Part shown: positions 53,201 through 60,345 of the stretch, one piece after another
How the letters are laid out: each line of letters starts with the position of its first letter
How positions within the stretch are numbered: the first letter of the stretch is position 1
From: Flavonifractor hominis
GTDB lineage: Bacteria > Bacillota > Clostridia > Oscillospirales > Oscillospiraceae
Assembly: GCF_040095835.1 (NCBI RefSeq)
Contig: NZ_JBBMFT010000002.1
Span: forward strand, 310,001-374,000
Reading direction: 5' to 3'
Length of the DNA: 64,000 bases
The notes under the pieces: model-generated
Databases searched by the model: none
What the model was told of the DNA's origin: nothing
What the model saw: only the letters and a program-made list of their open reading frames with translations
Program-made: the position numbers and the translations under genes

Positions 53201-53255
53201 CACCCGTGCCGAAGTGGCGACCATCCTCATGCGCTTCACAGAATTGACGAAATAA
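47295..53255 (+). CDS. SLH-anchored intrinsic-factor/transcobalamin-like protein (alpha/alpha barrel plus DUF4430)
   Basis: This 1986-residue protein has a signal peptide, GLUG-like beta repeats (~36-176), two FIVAR helical domains (~232-379), a second beta region (~396-566) and Ig-like domains (~606-1052). An alpha/alpha-toroid of prenyltransferase/cobalamin-binding type follows (~1063-1368; EWSILGLARAG, ALALTAIGKDP, DVDITGMALQALAPY, ATSQVIVALCTLGID). Then come Big_2 (~1378-1457), DUF4430 (~1468-1584; GSGWKYSVNGVYPDYGCSRY, GEVIKWRYT), a beta linker and three SLH repeats (~1803-1985). The barrel-then-DUF4430 order is that of animal intrinsic factor and transcobalamin. ATG 47295 follows GGAG motifs downstream of riboswitch 5. 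It heads a presumed operon running to the ECF transporter. Confidence 0.88.
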   Translation: MKKRVLSLLLVLVMVLGLLPAGVLAAEGVTEVSSQAELAGMTDGSYILTADIELSEWTAIDFSGTLDGNGYTITVAGQPLFNTLSGTVQNLCLDGEVAGEDDTVGALARTQTGGTVNNCWSGAGYDYTAWCFAGFVGTMAGGTIKNCLSTTDNADSGFVGEATGLPVIENCYYTLYDAVYNGDFTDTNNKKINADEYPYAMAQLNAVHEAGLLYWAMDEDGVPKPIASEKPAADRTALQELYDRVKDNTNAVPDEEDVTYTSESWEAFVAARDKAKAVLDNADATQAAIDGARKDLQAAIDGLVPDRTTATAAERVALQDEIAKVPSEKGRYTDASWSAVQAALKPAKNLLQNPAATAEKLAEQTASLKNAVDALVEIVDPAAVTELPEGQEWTMISTAEELAELSTKGGAGYYKLKNDIVDYVGTYDPFGTQIKPFNGVLDGNGFTVTFAGADKYPNPVINILGPSGVIQNLGANGSITNVPLVDKLYGKLINCYSWADTQYGGLVGTMFSGSVIANCYVNQMPGGSGSGGLVMTGNGGHILHSYWPEGKAIGTDSGTSMLDSQVVAKQKEDSFRAMLNAHRYGGMEWHQSDKGLPWLGEEQEYVKPDFKAVTVTNLITEETASIEEPDDVLKVSVFGEQGGDVAALTIDGYQGDQLEWETPSHATDAPIMVYYDKDSEQTRVWVRDAGTVTVTAFLKGTEGAPRKELQSFQIEAKVPSYFDLKLKIGGEDYTNKTYAVEGSQGFELVPYVSVEGKEIPVYYGLFDWESSNSSAIHVDSDAWVTIYKEGTANLTASLNGVSAAVRVTAGYTAATGIKCLFEGEYTIHRRSPNSVGQNGTPGEASFNPLRHVDENGEAIVGSEEHMAQVEPEGATYAGSYDVTTSDKTIMEFQSALVQNLIPMKAGTVNVTVTTKDPKLDKQFTDTREVTLNYLNPLQSLTAEKTELTVKVGETIDAGLIFTGENDTKWPEKYPKGLHVSESYMTWEQSGEGQVLAYRSYPVIMQGDEDFSLEEGTVSNDQWLIKGVKEGTVTLKGTAKDTTNGTKTIELTVHVEAGDPALNKPVEEQVADVLAKTGAYQLNALNNAPAFLQEWSILGLARAGIEVPENFYETYYASAYEKVQEQKKVSSRPWDNKITETQRLALALTAIGKDPTDVGGVNLLDYSWNKETYWNGAVLGDMQGSNELIYALLAINAHASLKESRPESVTMTEQQMIDKLLGVYQAEEGGFGLSGPSFDVDITGMALQALAPYYDTRNDVKTAVDKAVTHLSQAQGTDGSYGNPEATSQVIVALCTLGIDPDQDERFIKVGSSLVDGLLMYALEDGSFRHSMNGSSDGMATEQALYTLAALSRFYAEPRGNSLYDMNDVTIGGSGGTTVTGVTLTPASAKIETGKTVQLNALVIPATAANKNVTFSSDKPGVATVSKTGLVTGVAEGTATITVTTADGNKTATASITVTKAGEIKPEDKATVTLSIDKLTINKGYVLWPTEIEITKGETVWDVLKREMDQRGIKYQYSNNSQYNSVYVESIDGDGEFDHGSGSGWKYSVNGVYPDYGCSRYTLTGGEVIKWRYTTNLGMDLGDDPNAGQTGKPEEGGTSTITPEVKPDKNGSAKVTVDETQMKDAIATAKTEGSSAIVIAPQVTGEAKKVMTEVPTQSLKDVVKNTNAALEVQTALGSVSIPNEALDSIAQQAGGSTVTITVEARKPEDVKDQVSASQLEGAVVVEVTITSGKKELTTFDEKSLTVTIPVTGSAFVSGETYKVIALRADGSKETVSGTCIKQNGKLSMQVKITYLSTFVVTTQKTMPFTDLSGHWAAEAITYVYGNGLMNGTSDTTFAPDESLNRAMLATILYRLSGEPAATGEGKTFMDVAPDTWYTSAVAWASANGIVSGVGDGKFAPTQAITREELATMFYRYAKYNKLDTSAKGDLSKFADSDQIAAWASDAMAWAVGAGLISGKTANVIDPTGTATRAEVATILMRFTELTK

Positions 53256-53262
53256 CAAACGG

Positions 53263-53291
53263 CGTGCCGGGGCGCAAGACGCCCCGGCACG
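53263..53291 (+). other. Intercistronic hairpin within the capture operon
   Basis: A perfect 12-bp GC stem (CGTGCCGGGGCG/CGCCCCGGCACG) lies between the two SLH genes and directly precedes a GGAAAGGAG ribosome-binding site without a U-tract. It may stabilize mRNA or tune expression rather than terminate. Confidence 0.55.
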
Positions 53292-53304
53292 GAAAGGAGT
53301 TCCT

Positions 53305-54939
53305 ATGAAAACGGTTTTCAAACTCGGAACAGGCTTTCTCCTGGCTTTCATGCTGCTGCTCAGCCTGAGTGTCCCCGCATTTGCAGCGGAGACGGATCTG
53401 ACCGCCACAGTGCATGGCAGCGCCAAGTATATGCTCAACACCGTTCGTGAACCTCAGGTGGGATCCGTGGGCGGCGAATGGGCTGTCATCGGCCTGGCCC
53501 GTTCCGGCTACGACGTTCCCCAGAAATACTGGGATGATTATTACGCCACGGTGGAGGACTATGTGGAGGAGCACAAAGGTAACCTCCACGACAAGAAGTA
53601 CACCGAATATTCCCGCCTGATCGTGGCCCTCACCGCCATCGGCGCCGATCCCTCCGATGTGGCGGGCTATAACCTGCTCACTCCTCTGGGAGACTTTGAC
53701 AAAACCATCTGGCAGGGCATCAACGGACCCATCTGGGCGCTGATCGCGCTGGACGCAGGAAATTATGATATGCCCCGGAACCAGAACGCCAAAACCCAGG
53801 CCACACGGCAGATGTATGTGGACGAGATCCTTGCCCGGCAGCTTAACGACGGCGGCTGGAACCTGACCGACAAGGGCGGTGCCGGTCAGAGCGACCCCGA
53901 TATCACCGGCATGGCCCTGCAGGCCCTGGCCGGCTACCAGTCCCAGCCCGAGGTCAAGGCAACTATTGACCGGGCGCTGGATTACCTGAGCACAACCCAG
54001 GAGAGCAACGGCGGCTATGCCAGCCATAATACCAGCAGCTCCGAAAGCGTGGTACAGGTCATCGTGGGTCTGTGCGCCCTGGGCATTGATCTGAATGATG
54101 CCCGCTTTGTGAAAAACGGCCATACCTTGTTGGAGAACCTGCTCAGCTACCGGCAGGACAACGGCAGCTTCCTCCATACCTCCGCTGGAAACGGCGACAG
54201 CCAGATGGCCAGTGAGCAGGGGCTCTACGGCCTGGTGGCCGCAGAGAGAGCGGCTGCCGGAAAGAGTGCGCTCTACCACATGGATGACGTGACCATTCAT
54301 GTGACCGGCGTAACGGTGGAAACCATTGGCCTGCCCGGCAAGCACGCCGACGTCAAGCCGGTACCTGTCAGCGGCAGCGTCTCCTTTGCCGATGTGGCCG
54401 GTCACGCCAACCAGAAGGCCATCGAGGCGCTGGCTTCCCGGGGTATCATCAACGGTAAGGGCGACAACCGCTTTGACCCCAATGCCACCATGACCCGTGC
54501 GGAGTTTGCCGCCATCGTTGTGCGGGCTTTGGGCATGACGCCCAAGGCAACCGACGCCTTTACCGATGTGTCCTCCGACGCATGGTACGCTGGTTATGTA
54601 GGGACTGCCTATTCCTACGGCATCATTACCGGGGCAGGCAATGGGCGCTTCAATCCCGACGGCACCATTACTCGGCAGGAGGCCGCCGTCATGGTGGCCC
54701 GTGCCGCCAAGCTCTGCGGTATGGATACACAGCTGGAAAACTACGAAATCCTCAATGTTCTGGCACAGTTTACCGACTATGTGACCATTGCCCAGTGGGC
54801 TCAGGAGGGCGTTGCATTCTGTTATGGCGAGGACATCCTCAATCAGAGCGATCTGAATGTGGAGCCTGCCCGTGCGATCCTGCGCTGTGAGATCGCCGAA
54901 ATGCTGTATCGTATGCTGGGCAGCGCCAAGCTGCTGTAA
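53305..54939 (+). CDS. SLH protein with alpha/alpha-barrel cobalamin-binding-like domain
   Basis: This 544-residue protein has a signal peptide ending PAFAAE, an alpha/alpha-toroid domain (~30-335) and SLH-like repeats (~360-540). The barrel has repeats parallel to those of the preceding giant protein: EWAVIGLARSGYDVP, LIVALTAIGADPSDV, DPDITGMALQALAGY, ESVVQVIVGLCALGID and MASEQGLYGLVA. It has the barrel but no DUF4430; the next gene has DUF4430 but no barrel, so the pair may act as a split intrinsic-factor-like unit. AAAGGAG precedes ATG. The last SLH repeat is degenerate. Confidence 0.88.
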   Translation: MKTVFKLGTGFLLAFMLLLSLSVPAFAAETDLTATVHGSAKYMLNTVREPQVGSVGGEWAVIGLARSGYDVPQKYWDDYYATVEDYVEEHKGNLHDKKYTEYSRLIVALTAIGADPSDVAGYNLLTPLGDFDKTIWQGINGPIWALIALDAGNYDMPRNQNAKTQATRQMYVDEILARQLNDGGWNLTDKGGAGQSDPDITGMALQALAGYQSQPEVKATIDRALDYLSTTQESNGGYASHNTSSSESVVQVIVGLCALGIDLNDARFVKNGHTLLENLLSYRQDNGSFLHTSAGNGDSQMASEQGLYGLVAAERAAAGKSALYHMDDVTIHVTGVTVETIGLPGKHADVKPVPVSGSVSFADVAGHANQKAIEALASRGIINGKGDNRFDPNATMTRAEFAAIVVRALGMTPKATDAFTDVSSDAWYAGYVGTAYSYGIITGAGNGRFNPDGTITRQEAAVMVARAAKLCGMDTQLENYEILNVLAQFTDYVTIAQWAQEGVAFCYGEDILNQSDLNVEPARAILRCEIAEMLYRMLGSAKLL

Positions 54940-54951
54940 GGAGAATCCGTC

Positions 54952-55821
54952 ATGTGGTGGAAACAGCATAAATGGAAGGTACTTATACCGGTTCTGATCG
55001 CGGCAGTGCTGGCCGGCGCGTTTTGGTATGGGGGCAACGCTCCCGGCGCACGGGGCTGGACCGTCCCGGCAAATGAGGCATCCCAGCCGATGCTGGAAAG
55101 CGATCTGCACAATACGGCGGAACCGGAGCAGACGCAGGAGCCGTCAGCAGTTCCGGAACCCGAGGAGACGGCTGCGGAACATACGCCGGAACCGGATACA
55201 AAGGAAGAACCGACAAAAGCCACGCCGGAGCAGACTGCTGAGCCGTCCGCTTCCAGGCAGCCCCAACAGTCCCGGCCATCCGACCAGCCGGAGATGGCCA
55301 TTAACCCGGAGACGGGAAAGGATCAGTATCTGACCGATCCGGTGCCGAAAGGCAAACCTCTGCCGGTGGAGCCTCAGGATGTGACCATCGGCACAACAGC
55401 GTACAGCTGCACCATTTCCATCTCCTGCGCAACCATTCTGGATAATCTGGATCTCTGCGATCCGGAGAAAAAAGAGCTGGTACCGGAGGACGGATGGATC
55501 CTGGAGCCCATGACCGTCACCTTTTATCAAGGGGAGAGCGTCTTCAACGTGCTCCAGCGCACCTGCAAACAGCAGAAGATCCATATGGAGTTCGAGGATA
55601 CGCCTATGTATAATTCGGCCTATATTGAAGGCATCCACAACCTCTATGAATTCGATGTGGGCGAGCTGTCCGGCTGGATGTACAGCGTCAACGACTGGTT
55701 CCCCAACTACGGATGCAGCCGCTATCAATTGCAGGACGGCGATATCGTGGAGTGGGTCTATACCTGCGACCTGGGCGCAGATGTTGGACGCGGATTTACG
55801 GAGAACAGAGGAGCGAATTGA
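54952..55821 (+). CDS. Membrane-anchored DUF4430 (transcobalamin C-terminal-like) protein
   Basis: This 289-residue protein has an N-terminal membrane segment (KVLIPVLIAAVLAGAFWY, ~9-26) without cleavage site, a Pro/Glu/Thr-rich spacer (~40-125) and an extracellular DUF4430 domain (~150-285). Key blocks are VTFYQGESVFNVLQRTCKQ, LSGWMYSVNDWFPNYGCSRY and DGDIVEWVYTCDLG. It is tethered at the membrane and could receive corrinoid from wall-bound proteins and pass it to the ECF transporter encoded next. Two Cys pairs in the domain could form disulfides. Gap to the upstream gene is 12 bp, to ecfT 2 bp. Confidence 0.85.
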   Translation: MWWKQHKWKVLIPVLIAAVLAGAFWYGGNAPGARGWTVPANEASQPMLESDLHNTAEPEQTQEPSAVPEPEETAAEHTPEPDTKEEPTKATPEQTAEPSASRQPQQSRPSDQPEMAINPETGKDQYLTDPVPKGKPLPVEPQDVTIGTTAYSCTISISCATILDNLDLCDPEKKELVPEDGWILEPMTVTFYQGESVFNVLQRTCKQQKIHMEFEDTPMYNSAYIEGIHNLYEFDVGELSGWMYSVNDWFPNYGCSRYQLQDGDIVEWVYTCDLGADVGRGFTENRGAN

Positions 55822-55823
55822 CC

Positions 55824-56729
55824 ATGCGGAACCGGGATGCTTTTTCCAGCTGCCATCCGGTCATCAATTTTTTCTATTTTTTTCTTATCCTCCTGATAAC
55901 CATGTTTTGTCTACATCCGGCCATTTTGGGGATTTCTCTGGCCGGCAGCGTGGTCTATGCGGTATATCTCAACGGCCGGAAGGCGGTGCGGTTTTCCCTG
56001 GCGTTTCTCCTGCCCATGATGCTCCTGACACTGATAATCAATCCCGCCTTCAATCACCAGGGCATTACGATCCTGGCCTATCTGCCCACGGGTAACCCCC
56101 TGACGCTGGAGAGCATTCTTTACGGCGTTTCCGCCGCCGCCATGCTGGCCGCCGTGATCTCCTGGTTTTCCTGTTATACTGCCGTGATGACCTCCGACAA
56201 ATTCGTGTATCTGTTCGGCAGAGTGATCCCGGCCCTGTCCCTGGTGCTGTCCATGACCCTGCGCTTTGTACCCAAGTTCAAGGCGCAGCTTCATGTGGTC
56301 AGCGAGGCCCAGCGCTGTGTGGGACGGGACATCTCTGACGGCGGTCTCCTGCGGCGAACCCGAAACGCGGTGACGATTTTCTCCATCATGGTCACCTGGG
56401 CACTGGAAAACGCCATTGAGACGGCGGACAGCATGAAGAGCCGGGGCTACGGACTGCCGGGCAGAACGGCATTTTCCATTTACCGCTTTGACGAGCGGGA
56501 CAAGATGATTCTGCTGTGGCTCTGCTTCTGCGGGGGTGTTCTCGGCTGGGGCGCGTTGACAGGCGGCCTTTTCTGGCGGTACTATCCGACCATAAAAGGC
56601 GCACCGCTGACACCCATGACAGGGTGTATTCTGCTTTGCTGGGCCGGGCTGTGCCTGACGCCGGTGGCAATCAATGTCCATGCAGACCGCGTGTGGCATG
56701 CGCTGCATGGTGAGGAGGCTGTAAGATGA
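55824..56729 (+). CDS. ecfT: ECF transporter T-component
   Basis: This 301-residue membrane protein has five to six hydrophobic segments. It carries the EcfT coupling motif ADSMKSRGYGLPGRT (Ala/Ser-Arg-Gly type) and a preceding VTWALENAIETAD. It couples ATP hydrolysis by the EcfA subunits to the S-component. ATG 55824 begins 2 bp after the DUF4430 gene stop and overlaps the next gene by 4 nt, so the whole block is a translationally coupled operon. Corrinoid specificity is inferred from neighbours. Confidence 0.88.
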   Translation: MRNRDAFSSCHPVINFFYFFLILLITMFCLHPAILGISLAGSVVYAVYLNGRKAVRFSLAFLLPMMLLTLIINPAFNHQGITILAYLPTGNPLTLESILYGVSAAAMLAAVISWFSCYTAVMTSDKFVYLFGRVIPALSLVLSMTLRFVPKFKAQLHVVSEAQRCVGRDISDGGLLRRTRNAVTIFSIMVTWALENAIETADSMKSRGYGLPGRTAFSIYRFDERDKMILLWLCFCGGVLGWGALTGGLFWRYYPTIKGAPLTPMTGCILLCWAGLCLTPVAINVHADRVWHALHGEEAVR

Positions 56730-57709
56730 TTCAGAGTATAAGCCTGCCGCTCTATTCCGACACACTGCGGGAGTATCGGGACTGGGCAGATCTGCAGCAG
56801 GAAGTGCGCGCCCTGGGTTGTGACGGCATTGAGGCTATATGGGGCGGAGAAGCCATTCCGGAAGAGCTTCCGGCTGGGCTGGTACAGGGATATCATCTGA
56901 TGTTTTTCCATGACTGGGTGGATCTCTGGAACGGTAACTGGCCGGCGTTGAAGGAGAAATACGGCACTTTGGAACAAGCCTCCGCTGTGTACGGCGGACT
57001 GGGCCGGGAGACGCTGCTGCGGCAGTACCGTGACGACCTGGAACGTGCAAAACGCCTGGGCGCCGAATATGTGGTGTTCCATGTTTCAGACGTCTCCATG
57101 GAGGAGTGCTTTACCTATCGCTTCTCCCACACCAACGATCAGGTCATCACCGCCGCTGTGGAGCTCATCAACGAGCTTTTGCCTGGAAAACAGTGGCCGT
57201 TTGCTTTTCTGGTGGAAAACCAATGGTGGCCGGGCTTTACCTTCACCGACCCCAGGCAGACAGAGCGGCTGCTGGACGGCATACGCTATGCCAATAAAGG
57301 AATCCTGCTGGATACAGGGCATCTGATGAACTGTTGTACCGAACTGCGAAGCCAAAGTGAGGGAGCCGCCTATATCAGCGCTATGCTGGATCGGCACGGC
57401 AGCCTCAGCGCTATGATTCGCGGCGTCCATTTCCATCAGTCCCTCAGCGGTCCCTATGTCCAAAGCCACACGGGCCGGCTGCCAGAGGAATGGCCGGAGG
57501 AATTCGGGCAGCGTTTTTCCATCAATTATGCCCATGTGCTTCAGATCGACCAGCACCGGCCCTGGACAGATCCAGCCATATTGCCCGTTCTGGAGCGGAT
57601 CGCCCCGACATGGCTGACCCACGAATTGACCTCCCGTGCCAGAGCGGAACGGGTACAAGCGGTAGAGATCCAACAGATCCTGCTGCGGAAGAGAGAGAAT
57701 ATTCCATGA
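56726..57709 (+). CDS. TIM-barrel protein (AP endonuclease 2/sugar isomerase-like) inside the ECF operon
   Basis: This 327-residue protein has a xylose isomerase-like TIM-barrel pattern: GCDGIEAIWGGE, YVVFHVSDVSMEECF, FAFLVENQWWPGF, GILLDTGHLMNC and IRGVHFHQSL. Glu, His and Asp residues are in metal-binding positions of that superfamily. Its reaction is unknown. It overlaps ecfT and the ATPase-S gene by ATGA on both sides, so it is part of the uptake operon. A role in modifying the corrinoid side chain or lower ligand after uptake is only a guess. Confidence 0.7.
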   Translation: MIQSISLPLYSDTLREYRDWADLQQEVRALGCDGIEAIWGGEAIPEELPAGLVQGYHLMFFHDWVDLWNGNWPALKEKYGTLEQASAVYGGLGRETLLRQYRDDLERAKRLGAEYVVFHVSDVSMEECFTYRFSHTNDQVITAAVELINELLPGKQWPFAFLVENQWWPGFTFTDPRQTERLLDGIRYANKGILLDTGHLMNCCTELRSQSEGAAYISAMLDRHGSLSAMIRGVHFHQSLSGPYVQSHTGRLPEEWPEEFGQRFSINYAHVLQIDQHRPWTDPAILPVLERIAPTWLTHELTSRARAERVQAVEIQQILLRKRENIP

Positions 57710-60345
57710 CAGACACCTTTGTAATTGAACACCTTTGCTTTTCCTATCCAGAGCAGTCCGGGGTTATCCTGCGGGACATGAGCCTGACTGTCCGGCGGGG
57801 AGAATTTCTGGTACTTTGCGGACCCTCCGGCTGCGGAAAGTCCACGCTGCTGCGGCAGCTGAAAACAGTTCTCGCGCCTCACGGCAGACGGAGCGGCACC
57901 ATTCTCTTTGAAGGACAACCGCTGGATTCCATGGATCAGCGGCAGCAGACGGAGCGAATCGGTTTTGTCCAGCAGAGCCCGGACAACCAGATCGTCACCG
58001 ACAAGGTCTGGCATGAGCTGGCTTTTGGGCTGGAGAGCCTGGGCTATGAAACGCCGGTGATCCGCCAGCGGGTGGCAGAGATGGCGGCCTTCTTCGGCAT
58101 CGAAAACTGGTTCTACAAAAATGTGACCGAGCTGTCCGGCGGACAGAAGCAGCTGCTCAATCTGGCCTCCGTCATGGCCATGCAGCCATCGGTACTGATC
58201 CTGGACGAACCCACCTCCCAGCTGGATCCCATCGCAGCGTCGGATTTTCTGGCCACCCTTGGGCGGATCAACCGGGAGCTGGGCACAACCATCATTCTGA
58301 CCGAGCATCGTTTGGAAGACGCCTTCCCCCTGGCCACCAGAGTTGCCGTCATGGAGGAAGGGCGGCTGCTGTGCAGCGGCACACCTGCCGAGGTGGGCGC
58401 TGCCCTGCGGACGAGCGGGCACACCATGTTTCTGGCCATGCCCACTGCCATGCGGGTGTGGGCGGTAGTGGAACAGAACGGTTCATGCCCCGTTACAGTT
58501 CGGGAAGGCCGGGAGTGGCTGACAGACTATGGAGCAAAGCATCCGCTGCATCCAATACCGCCGGAACCGTCACGGGTATATCCGGAAGAGCCTGTACTGG
58601 AGGCATCGGAGCTGTGGTTCAAGTATGAGAAAGACAGCCCGGATGTGGTGCGAGGATTGAGCCTTACCCTGAAAAAAGGGGAGTTCTACGCCCTTCTGGG
58701 CGGAAACGGCGCCGGTAAATCCACGTCTCTAAAGCTGCTGGCCGGACTTTTGAAGCCCTATCGGGGAACGGTAAACTGTCAGGGCACAATCGGTGTTTTG
58801 CCCCAAAATCCCCAGGCCCTCTTTGTAAAGAAAACGGTTCGGGAGGATTTGGCAGAGATTCTGGGCGGCAGAAAAGCCGAGCAGGCGGAGCGGATCGCCC
58901 ATGTAGTGGCCCTGTGCCGGCTGGAAGGGCTGTTGGATCGTCACCCCTACGACCTGTCCGGAGGTGAGCAGCAGCGGGCGGCACTGGCCAAGGTCTTACT
59001 GCTGAATCCTGACATTTTGCTGATGGACGAGCCCACCAAGGGACTGGACGCGGAGTTCAAACAGGTGCTTGCGGAGATTTTGCAGGTGCTTTTGCGGCGG
59101 GGCGTCACAATTCTGATGGTCAGTCATGATATCGGATTCTGTGCCCGCTATGCCCATCGCTGCGCTCTGTTTTTTGACGGCAGCACCGTGGCAAAGGGTA
59201 CGCCCCGGGCTTTCTTTTCAGGCAACAGTTTTTATACTACCTCTGCCAACCGTATGGCGCGGGAGCTTGAGCCTGAAGCTGTGACGCCGGAGGATGTAAT
59301 TACCCTGTGCGGTGGTCATCTGCCGCCCGCGCCGGAGCTACCGGATGATATCCCGCCCCTGCCGGAGCCGAAAGAAGGAAGCCCGGCGGAAAAACCCAAA
59401 AAGCTGCCCTGGTGGCGCAAGCTGCTGGCGGCCTTGTCAGCAGGGATCGCGCTTTTTCTCTTTCTTTCTTTTATGGGCGTGGCGGATCTAACCGAATTGG
59501 TCACCGCCGAGGGGCTGACTTCCCTGGCGGGCGAGCAGCTGGTGCTATACCTGATTTTTTGCATTTCCCTAATCGTGTTTGCCGTCTGTATTACACGCCG
59601 CAGCCATCGGCCGGACTATCTGAAGCAGACGCCGAAGGAACAGCGGAAGCTGGCCAAACGCACACTGGCGGCAACGGTTCTGATCTTGCTGCTCATTCCG
59701 GTGACGCTCTTTGTGGGGATCACCTATCTGGGCGGGAAGAAGTATTATTTTATCTCCCTCCTGATCCTGCTGGAAACCATGCTTCCCTTTTTCCTGGTCT
59801 TTGAAGGCCGGAAGCCCCAGGCCCGGGAGCTGGTCATCATCGCGGTGCTGTGCGCCATTGGCGTGGCGGGCCGGGCATTCTTTTTCATGCTGCCCCAGTT
59901 CAAGCCGGTGATGGCGGTGACCATCATCGCAGGCGTGGCCTTTGGCGGGGAAACCGGCTTTTTGGTGGGAGCCATGACTATGCTAGCTTCCAACGTCATG
60001 TTCGGGCAAGGCCCCCTGGCACCATGGCAGATGTTTTCCATGGGTATCATCGGATTTCTGGCGGGCATTTTGTTCCGCAAGGGACTTTTGATGAGGACCC
60101 GGGGCGCATTGTGTGTCTTTGGTGCTCTCTGCGCGATTCTGATTTACGGTGGTATCATGAATCCAGCTTCGGCCCTGACGGCGAACCGTGAGCTGACAGG
60201 CGGCATTCTGCTGAGCAGCTATGTGGTGGGAATGCCCTTTGACTGCATCCACGCCATGGCCACCTGGCTGTTTTTGTGGTTTGGTGCGGAACCTATGCTG
60301 GAAAAGCTGGATCGTATAAAGGTCAAATATGGTCTGGTTGAGTAA
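57706..60345 (+). CDS. ECF transporter EcfA-EcfA'-S fusion (predicted corrinoid importer)
   Basis: This 879-residue protein carries two ABC ATPase domains followed by a membrane S-component. ATPase 1 (~1-260) has GPSGCGKST (~40), LSGGQKQ and LILDEPTSQLD. ATPase 2 (~305-520) has GGNGAGKST (~333), LSGGEQQ and LLMDEPTKGLD. After a Pro-rich linker (~545-570), about eight hydrophobic segments include the S-component-like block VTIIAGVAFGGETGFLVGAMTMLASNVMFGQGP and end near ~870. Fusion of both ATPases to S is unusual; EcfT is separate. Similar S domains are predicted cobalamin transporters. It ends the operon, 270 bp before attR. Confidence 0.87.
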   Translation: MTDTFVIEHLCFSYPEQSGVILRDMSLTVRRGEFLVLCGPSGCGKSTLLRQLKTVLAPHGRRSGTILFEGQPLDSMDQRQQTERIGFVQQSPDNQIVTDKVWHELAFGLESLGYETPVIRQRVAEMAAFFGIENWFYKNVTELSGGQKQLLNLASVMAMQPSVLILDEPTSQLDPIAASDFLATLGRINRELGTTIILTEHRLEDAFPLATRVAVMEEGRLLCSGTPAEVGAALRTSGHTMFLAMPTAMRVWAVVEQNGSCPVTVREGREWLTDYGAKHPLHPIPPEPSRVYPEEPVLEASELWFKYEKDSPDVVRGLSLTLKKGEFYALLGGNGAGKSTSLKLLAGLLKPYRGTVNCQGTIGVLPQNPQALFVKKTVREDLAEILGGRKAEQAERIAHVVALCRLEGLLDRHPYDLSGGEQQRAALAKVLLLNPDILLMDEPTKGLDAEFKQVLAEILQVLLRRGVTILMVSHDIGFCARYAHRCALFFDGSTVAKGTPRAFFSGNSFYTTSANRMARELEPEAVTPEDVITLCGGHLPPAPELPDDIPPLPEPKEGSPAEKPKKLPWWRKLLAALSAGIALFLFLSFMGVADLTELVTAEGLTSLAGEQLVLYLIFCISLIVFAVCITRRSHRPDYLKQTPKEQRKLAKRTLAATVLILLLIPVTLFVGITYLGGKKYYFISLLILLETMLPFFLVFEGRKPQARELVIIAVLCAIGVAGRAFFFMLPQFKPVMAVTIIAGVAFGGETGFLVGAMTMLASNVMFGQGPLAPWQMFSMGIIGFLAGILFRKGLLMRTRGALCVFGALCAILIYGGIMNPASALTANRELTGGILLSSYVVGMPFDCIHAMATWLFLWFGAEPMLEKLDRIKVKYGLVE

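Noticed and set aside
49611..53441. 1276-codon minus-strand frame opposite the intrinsic-factor-like gene
   Set aside because: Same reason; composition is a reflection of the plus-strand codons.
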